Shown here piece by piece: positions 58,465-64,000 of a stretch of DNA of 64,000 bases. Source of the stretch: Chondrosia reniformis (Eukaryota > Porifera > Demospongiae > Chondrillida > Chondrillidae). The translations under genes were made by a program, and so were the position numbers. Below the pieces are notes generated by a model, which made no database searches, was not told where the DNA came from, and saw only the letters and a list, made by a program, of their open reading frames with translations. The stretch is from the NCBI GenBank assembly GCA_947172415.1, contig OX359192.1, positions 6,496,401-6,560,400 of the forward strand, given 5' to 3'. Position 1 is the stretch's first letter. Each line of letters begins with the position of its first letter.

Positions 58465-60678
58465 TTAATGTTCTGTTTCATCTGCATTGTCTCCCAGTGT
58501 CTCTGTTATTACTGGCACTAGTTGGTAAACATGGTCCACTTGGGAAAGCGGTACGTGCATGCAGTCAAATGCAAACCCCACTCTGATGACATTCTGGGAA
58601 TGGCCAACTGGAAGCTGCGGGTAGCGCTGGCTGAAATGAGTCAGAAAAGTGTTCTTTGCATTCATAGAGTCTGCTACCTCCAGAGCTTCAGATATAGTGC
58701 AGTGCTTCTTTGTGACGGCTTCCTCTTGAAGATCATCATTAAATGTAGCTTCATGTATGAGCAGGTCGGCATTCTCACCAGCTATCACTAGCTCCTCACA
58801 CGGTCTGGTATCCCCCGAGAACACCACTTTTAGACCTGTACCTGCATCCACCACTACTGCACCGTAGGCATCATAGCAATGCTGGACCTTGACTGGTGTG
58901 AGTTTACTGAGACCAAGGTGAGAGATATCTGAATGGTCTTCATATTTTCCATTAGGGATGAATGTGGCTTGAAGCCTCTCACAGTGACTAGAGTACAGTT
59001 GTAGTAGTCTTTTGAAGCGGTAAGGTCCCAAAATGAGAAGCTGATTTGGAATGGGTTTCAATTGTTGCCTGATTTTGAGGAGCTTTACTAACCCCAAGTT
59101 GTGGTCGGCATGGATGTGAGATATGAACACACAACTCAAGTCTCTTATGATGTCATAGGCAGCCTCCCCAAAGCACCTCTTCAGCTGTGACACTGTCCCC
59201 TCTCCGCAGTCAAACAGCATGAACTGACCGGAGCTAAGGTGAAGGAGAGTGGAGCTGACATTTCTATATTTGGAGGGTTGGGCAGCCCCTGTCCCAAGGA
59301 AGGTGACTGCTGGAAGGTTGTCTGAAGCCTGATACTTGAGAGGAGGAATGTCTTTTGATCGCTCAGGGATAGTCTCTTCTTTTAACTTTTTATCTTTGTC
59401 CATGCCCTTAATGTGTGACTCAATTATCTCCTTTGCAGATGGTAATAACTCGCTTTCATCCCAACCTTCATTCCTACTTGGATAAAAGTGATGTATCAAC
59501 ATCAGCCGACCAATTCTACTGTTATTGCTGAGCTCTTTAGGTAGACTTAATTGAGCCTTCTCATCCTCCTCAATAATCCTTGGTAACAGGAAGACATTTG
59601 GAGAGATGGTGTTGAGTGGAACTTGGATTTTCAACCCGGCTTTGAAAGCCAGTTCATGTTTACATACACTGCTGTGCAGAAACAAGTGTTGGACACCACA
59701 TCCCATATTCTTACACCAGTGCTGGTATAGTGGACTCTCTAAAATGTTCTTTGGTGTCATGTGGACTACAAGGAATGGCTTGTCAACTGAAATAGCTTTC
59801 TGAAGCTCACCTGAAGATAACATTTCTGTCATGATCAATTCATTTGGGCAGTCCACTATCATAAACACAGGGCCAACACAAGGTGGGCTAATGACGTCAT
59901 TTGGCTTAATCTCTGTCCCATTGGGCACAGTTACTGTTTGCCCGTTAATCAGCTTGGCACACAGTGGGCCTGGCTGGAGACCCATGGCTGCAGCCTTGTC
60001 GCGGTTGAACTTGCCCGGGATGTCAGCCAACTTACAAACATAGACGACTGAGCTGTCTTTACGTGACAGTTTTTTACGTTTTGCACCAAGCTTATCTTGA
60101 TTATCTTCTTCATCACTACATCTTAGAGCTAAATCTGATGGTTCATTTTCTTCTTTTTCTGCATGCACTGCAATACCAGTCACTACAATGTCTCTATCCT
60201 TGTATACCTCCATCTTTCCATCTGGTACAGTTGTAACTTTGAATTGAATCTTCTCTTCATGTATAACACTCTTGATTGCCTCATGGTACTCCAACAGACC
60301 CGCTGGTCCATACAAATCGAGCTCCAGAGAATTGTTGCTTCTCATATGCATCGCCATTCCGGGAAGTCCCCCCGTACAACTGCTCCAATCATTTCTCGTG
60401 AAGAAGACGTTGCGTAGCCTTAGCAATCTGATCTTATGCTCTAAACAAAATCGCTCTACATTATCTCCACAGTTGAACATATACCGCTCGCTGTCTGTAA
60501 ATAAGAATAGGGAAGGTGGCGTTTCGCTTCCACCTGTACCTAAAACTTTAATATAACGATTTGCTGTGACTCGCTTCTTCGCTTGAAAACTCATCGCTTT
60601 GCTATTAATGGTTCCAATTCCTCTAAAGACGCTAATAGCTGCTATAACTCTCTGCAGACAAGCATTCAGGGAGGCCAT
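58465..60678 (-). CDS. ELAC2: tRNase Z, long form (ELAC2)
   Basis: One uninterrupted 737-aa frame. The N-terminal half is the degenerate beta-lactamase-like domain of long tRNase Z (VLGTGGSETPPSLFLF, RNVFFTRNDWSSCTGGLPG, GPAGLLEY). The C-terminal half has the active domain: FLGTGAAQPSKYRN, FDCGEGTVSQLKR, the zinc motif SHIHADHN (about residues 520-527), LLILGP, VFSGDTRPCE and HEATFNDD, with late HCTISEA and FLTHFSQRYP. It removes 3' trailers from precursor tRNAs in nucleus and mitochondria. The first ~35 residues are basic and Ser/Ala-rich without acids, consistent with mitochondrial import; MSFQAKKR at residue 29 could be a second start for a nuclear form. Intronless, unlike most neighbours, so a processed origin is possible. 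It converges with MSRB1, 245 bp apart. Confidence 0.94.
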   Translation of the reverse strand: MASLNACLQRVIAAISVFRGIGTINSKAMSFQAKKRVTANRYIKVLGTGGSETPPSLFLFTDSERYMFNCGDNVERFCLEHKIRLLRLRNVFFTRNDWSSCTGGLPGMAMHMRSNNSLELDLYGPAGLLEYHEAIKSVIHEEKIQFKVTTVPDGKMEVYKDRDIVVTGIAVHAEKEENEPSDLALRCSDEEDNQDKLGAKRKKLSRKDSSVVYVCKLADIPGKFNRDKAAAMGLQPGPLCAKLINGQTVTVPNGTEIKPNDVISPPCVGPVFMIVDCPNELIMTEMLSSGELQKAISVDKPFLVVHMTPKNILESPLYQHWCKNMGCGVQHLFLHSSVCKHELAFKAGLKIQVPLNTISPNVFLLPRIIEEDEKAQLSLPKELSNNSRIGRLMLIHHFYPSRNEGWDESELLPSAKEIIESHIKGMDKDKKLKEETIPERSKDIPPLKYQASDNLPAVTFLGTGAAQPSKYRNVSSTLLHLSSGQFMLFDCGEGTVSQLKRCFGEAAYDIIRDLSCVFISHIHADHNLGLVKLLKIRQQLKPIPNQLLILGPYRFKRLLQLYSSHCERLQATFIPNGKYEDHSDISHLGLSKLTPVKVQHCYDAYGAVVVDAGTGLKVVFSGDTRPCEELVIAGENADLLIHEATFNDDLQEEAVTKKHCTISEALEVADSMNAKNTFLTHFSQRYPQLPVGHSQNVIRVGFAFDCMHVPLSQVDHVYQLVPVITETLGDNADETEH

Positions 60679-60786
60679 TTACACATAATTACGCAATAGT
60701 TACAAAAAGTGGTATACATGTATTTTTTGATGTGAAAATATCATTGGTCCATGACATAAGTGAATGAGACAAAACGACCCAGGTGG

Positions 60787-62796
60787 TCAAAACAAAATAG
60801 CAGGAGCAACACCAATGTCCAGTCCACTTCTTTTGATGCTCATGGGAGAAATGGAGGACCAGGTGTTTGTGTCTGGATGGTAGCAATCCACAGTGTTCAA
60901 TTTAGAGATATTGTCCATTCCACCCACAATATACAGTAGGCCATCAATGACGGCTGCTCCAAACCCACTTCTCTGTGTCGGCATCATTGTCACTGTGATC
61001 CACTGGTCAGTCTTGGGACAGTAACGCTCAATTGAGGTTATGACACTGATTCCATCGTAACCACCTATAGCATAGAGGTAACCTTTGAGGGAGATCAGCC
61101 GTCCTACTGACCTGTGGGAAGGGAGATCTGCTACCAGCTGCCAAGTATTGTCCTGAGGGTAGTAGCGTTCACACGTGTTCAAAAGTCCCTCTCCATCATG
61201 ACCACCTGTGTACAAACATAAAATCACTTTAAAAATCACTACCTCAATACTAGATGATTTCAAATTACAACAAAAATGCAAAATGGAGCAGAATATCTGT
61301 CAATACCACAGACAACATACCAGTAGTGAAAATGAAACACTTCATGACTTACCAGCAGCAAAAATGTATCCGTTAAGACTAGCAGCACCCAACGCCCTTC
61401 GCTCAAAGTTCATAGGCGCTACAACCATCCAGTTATTGTTTCTCGGGCAGTACCTTTCCACTGTGTTGTAGTAGGTGCCATTATTGATGCCTCCGATGGC
61501 GTAGATGTAGTTATGTAGCACTACTACAGCAAACCCTCTGCGAGGCTGGATCATGGGAGCAACCGGTCGCCAGGAGTCCGTCATGGGATCGTATCGATCC
61601 ACACCTGCCAAACCCTTCATATCATGCGCTGAAAACCCTCCAATTGCATAAAGGTAGCCTCCAACGCTAGCTACCCTGATGCCAGATCGGTGCTTTGGAA
61701 GAGGAGCTACCGTTCTCCATTCATCTTTCTCCACGTCATAGCACTCACAGAGATCGAGGTAAGGCACTTGTTCAAACACTGGAGACCCTGATCCTCCAAT
61801 AGCAAAGAGATGCTCCAGGCCAGGACATCTCCGAGGAGTTGTGTTTGTGGACTTGACTGATCCTGAGGAGTCTCGCAAGTAGTTTTTCCGCAGGTGATAG
61901 TCCATGGCCTCAATAAGTAGCCCACGTCCCTCAAAGCTCTCCATCACAAGAGACTCTTGCTTCACTTCTCTGCTCAAGTACACGGCAGTCATCAGGGGCA
62001 TACGAACATGCTTTAGTAGACTGGCTATGTAGCCACCCCTCTCGGCCGTGTCATGTCTCACCCAGGATATAACGGCCTCGTAGACCTGCTCCTCCCCACG
62101 TACATTCAAGTGGTCATTTGTGACGATATCCAGAACTTCTGAGAAGGTTAGTTGTAGAAACTCCTCGTGTAGGACAATCTCTGGGAATCTTTGTTGAAGA
62201 AACATTTGACATCTGTTCAAGAGCACTTCACAGTTGTGAGTGTCGGCAAACTTGCGAATGCCAAGGATGTTGCTCGGATGGAGTTGTGATGCCAGAAAGT
62301 TGGAACAAGCATTACATACTCCTGTCATCTGCAACATGTTAGCCAGTGGGAGAATGCACTGGACATTACTTCTGGTAATCTTTAGCTTGGCGTTATAACA
62401 AAACTCCAATAAGAGCTGCAAGGCCTCCGAGTTGACATCGTGTAGAGCTATTTCTTCTTGCCCCCTCTCCTTCATATTTCCAGTGAACATGGCCCGAAAG
62501 TAGGGGCTAAACGCCGCTAAAATTACTCTATGCGCCGGAAAACGTGTTTCATTTGCAAGAATAACGACATCACACAATTCATCCTGTGCCTTCATGTCGC
62601 TACACAACTTTAACGCCTCGCTCATATGGTCTTCCGGCTCGTACACAACTTCTTGATCCAAGCGTCCTCCCGACCCCTCCAAGGTGGACTGACGACGAGC
62701 GTGGCTGTAGTAGGACCCTCCTGAATGTCTGTTTGGCGGCAAATGAGCATCCTCTAGCTCTAATCCTTCTTCGTAAATGTGGTTGTACGCCATCAT
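60787..62796 (-). CDS. Kelch-like BTB-BACK-kelch protein, CUL3 adaptor type
   Basis: Two exons, 61353-62796 (or from Met at 62895) and 60787-61205, phase 1. From MMAYNHIYEEG the protein is 620 aa. BTB domain: ELCDVVILANETRFPAHRVILAAFSPYFRAMF region; BACK domain: CQMFLQQRFPEI through YLSREVKQESLV. Six kelch blades are marked by AIGGSG, YLYAIGGFS, YIYAIGGINN, YIFAAGGHDG, YLYAIGGYDG and LLYIVGGMDN. Family members join CUL3 ubiquitin ligases and present substrates through the kelch propeller. The upstream frame to 62895 passes an acceptor-like TTACACAG|GGG, so an additional 5' exon is possible and the Met at 62796 is a conservative choice. I do not assign a specific KLHL number. Confidence 0.92.
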
Positions 62797-62896
62797 CCTA
62801 TCTAGCGGACGATAGCCTTTTAGTGTGGCAAAATCACCCCTGTGTAATTGTATAATAATGGATGAATTTCTCAATTTATACTCATCATAGTACAAT

Positions 62897-64000
62897 TTAT
62901 ACGACTATGTATTTCATATAAAAAGAGTGGGTGGCCCTACACCTGATATAGGGAATTTTAGCATAATAGATTACTTCGTACAGCTACTGGGCCAAGAGAT
63001 TATGAAGAAGCAAATTTTGAAGTTCACCCAGTTAGCCAAAGAAAATATAGGAGGGTAAGAGTTAATAATCTTGACTATTAAGGCCTTAATTAGCTATTAA
63101 AGATAAATAATGTGAAATGTTTGATGATATCGATACGACTGTTTAAAACTAATGTAAGAGGTACATTAAGATATGGAATCGTTTTCTACCCCGTACATTA
63201 AGGTCTATTAAGGCCGTTTTCCTACACATGACAGACTGTGTTTGCACATGGATAATAGGCTTCGACGCGGCCAATCGATCCGTGTGTTAAGAATGCAGAG
63301 CGCGAGCTAAATCTGTTACCATTTTGTGATACTTCATGACAACACAACCTATCCATAAGTACTCCTATAGGTCCGTACACGATGTTATCTATATCCTATA
63401 TAGCAAGGACGAGCCTGACCACTGGATTAGTTTGGGCGATAAAACGGAAGAGTGTGGTGCTAATTGGAGCACTCGAATATAGAGAGATACACGTGTTATT
63501 GTCATATGTTCTGTGCTAAGAGCCACTACCCTTTTGGTAGTACAAGTTGTCTAATAGATCTGCGGTCGATTGCACACCTTAACCTGGGGCTGTCATGTCT
63601 GTACATTAGGGTGTCCTGTACGGTTGAGGTGCAATCCTGTACCACCTACTAGGATTATGTGCATTTTCAGTGTGCTAATGTACTGTGTTTGTCTGCATAT
63701 AAGCCCAGCCTCTCCATCCCCTCTTTCTAGACTACCTGTTGTCTACTGGAGGCTAGCTTCTATAAAGTGGTTGCTTGTTCCCCTAAGTCTACTTTCTATA
63801 TAAGATTGCATAATGTGACTTTATTCTGCCACCACAACGTTGCTGTTGCAGCTAAAATTCAAACCTCCACTTCTAGTTGTTCCTCAGTCATTAACTCAGC
63901 TGTCATGGAAAACTTACTGTCCTTTCCAGTCTCATCCTCTATTAAATATGTTCATTTTCTCCCTGGCTTCTAAACAAGAGCAGGTTTCTATTATATTAGC
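62897..64000. other. No gene recognised
   Basis: 1.1 kb upstream of the kelch gene. Open frames here (for example 63464-63652 and 63570-63803) are short and resemble nothing. TATA-like sequences (GCATATAAGCCC at about 63698 and CTATATAAGATTG at about 63797) and pyrimidine-rich DNA hint at a promoter or a retroelement terminal repeat running off the right edge, without proof. The first part probably holds the kelch gene's 5' UTR and promoter. Confidence 0.4.

Noticed and set aside
63464..63973. Short plus-strand frames near the right edge
   Set aside because: Short, overlapping in different frames, low-complexity hydrophobic translations; no recognisable protein.
1..64000. tRNA, rRNA or bacterial-type signals
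   Set aside because: No cloverleaf, rRNA core or Shine-Dalgarno-led operon was noticed. Genes are spliced and eukaryotic.

Overview
The window is eukaryotic animal DNA: A+T-rich, with short GT-AG introns (often 50-300 bp), receptor tyrosine kinases (RTKs), a kelch-like adaptor, a metazoan-type selenoprotein and several kinds of animal transposon. A sponge (a demosponge such as Amphimedon) is my best guess, from the compact genes and the large family of RTKs with an unfamiliar ectodomain. That is an inference, not something the bases prove.

Positions 1 to about 57,300 form one tandem array. The repeated unit is: RTK on the minus strand; a ~120-bp divergent promoter; a secreted chlorophyllase-like alpha/beta-hydrolase (HYD, seven coding exons) on the plus strand; then exons 2 and 3 of the ribosomal protein gene RPS15A on the minus strand. 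I count eight HYD copies, seven RTK copies and eight RPS15A 3' halves. Only the rightmost RPS15A (56684-57573) also has its first coding exon, so the unit boundary lies inside RPS15A intron 1. The array probably grew by unequal exchange from an ancestral RTK-HYD-RPS15A order.

The copies have different fates. RTK1, RTK3, RTK4 and RTK6 look intact (862, 834, 945 and 892 aa by my exon models). RTK2 has a +1 frameshift in the ectodomain. RTK5 has two nonsense codons. RTK7 has lost the exons for the juxtamembrane tail and N-terminal kinase lobe, and keeps a signal peptide, ectodomain and membrane segment. Of the hydrolases only HYD7 (49661-51155, 316 aa) is free of lesions; the other seven carry deletions, frameshifts, insertions or lost splice sites.

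Mobile DNA is concentrated in the array. There is a LINE reverse transcriptase fragment at the left edge and a Penelope-like GIY-YIG fragment at 8030-8514. A ~495-bp-arm inverted repeat lies at 8625-9645, and a 1.65-kb dispersed repeat occurs twice (9113-10768 and 42390-44037). A 3.07-kb terminal-inverted-repeat element (24444-27514) carries six phase-compatible exons from another gene. A hAT-like remnant (27633-28307) sits inside HYD4 exon 1. Foldback elements and hammerhead-like motifs are also present.

The right end (57.4-62.9 kb) is ordinary single-copy DNA: RPS15A, then MSRB1 (a selenoprotein with in-frame TGA and a visible SECIS hairpin), intronless ELAC2 (tRNase Z) and a BTB-BACK-kelch gene. 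The last ~1.1 kb has no gene I can support. Exon coordinates are read by eye from splice consensus, reading phase and comparison between copies.
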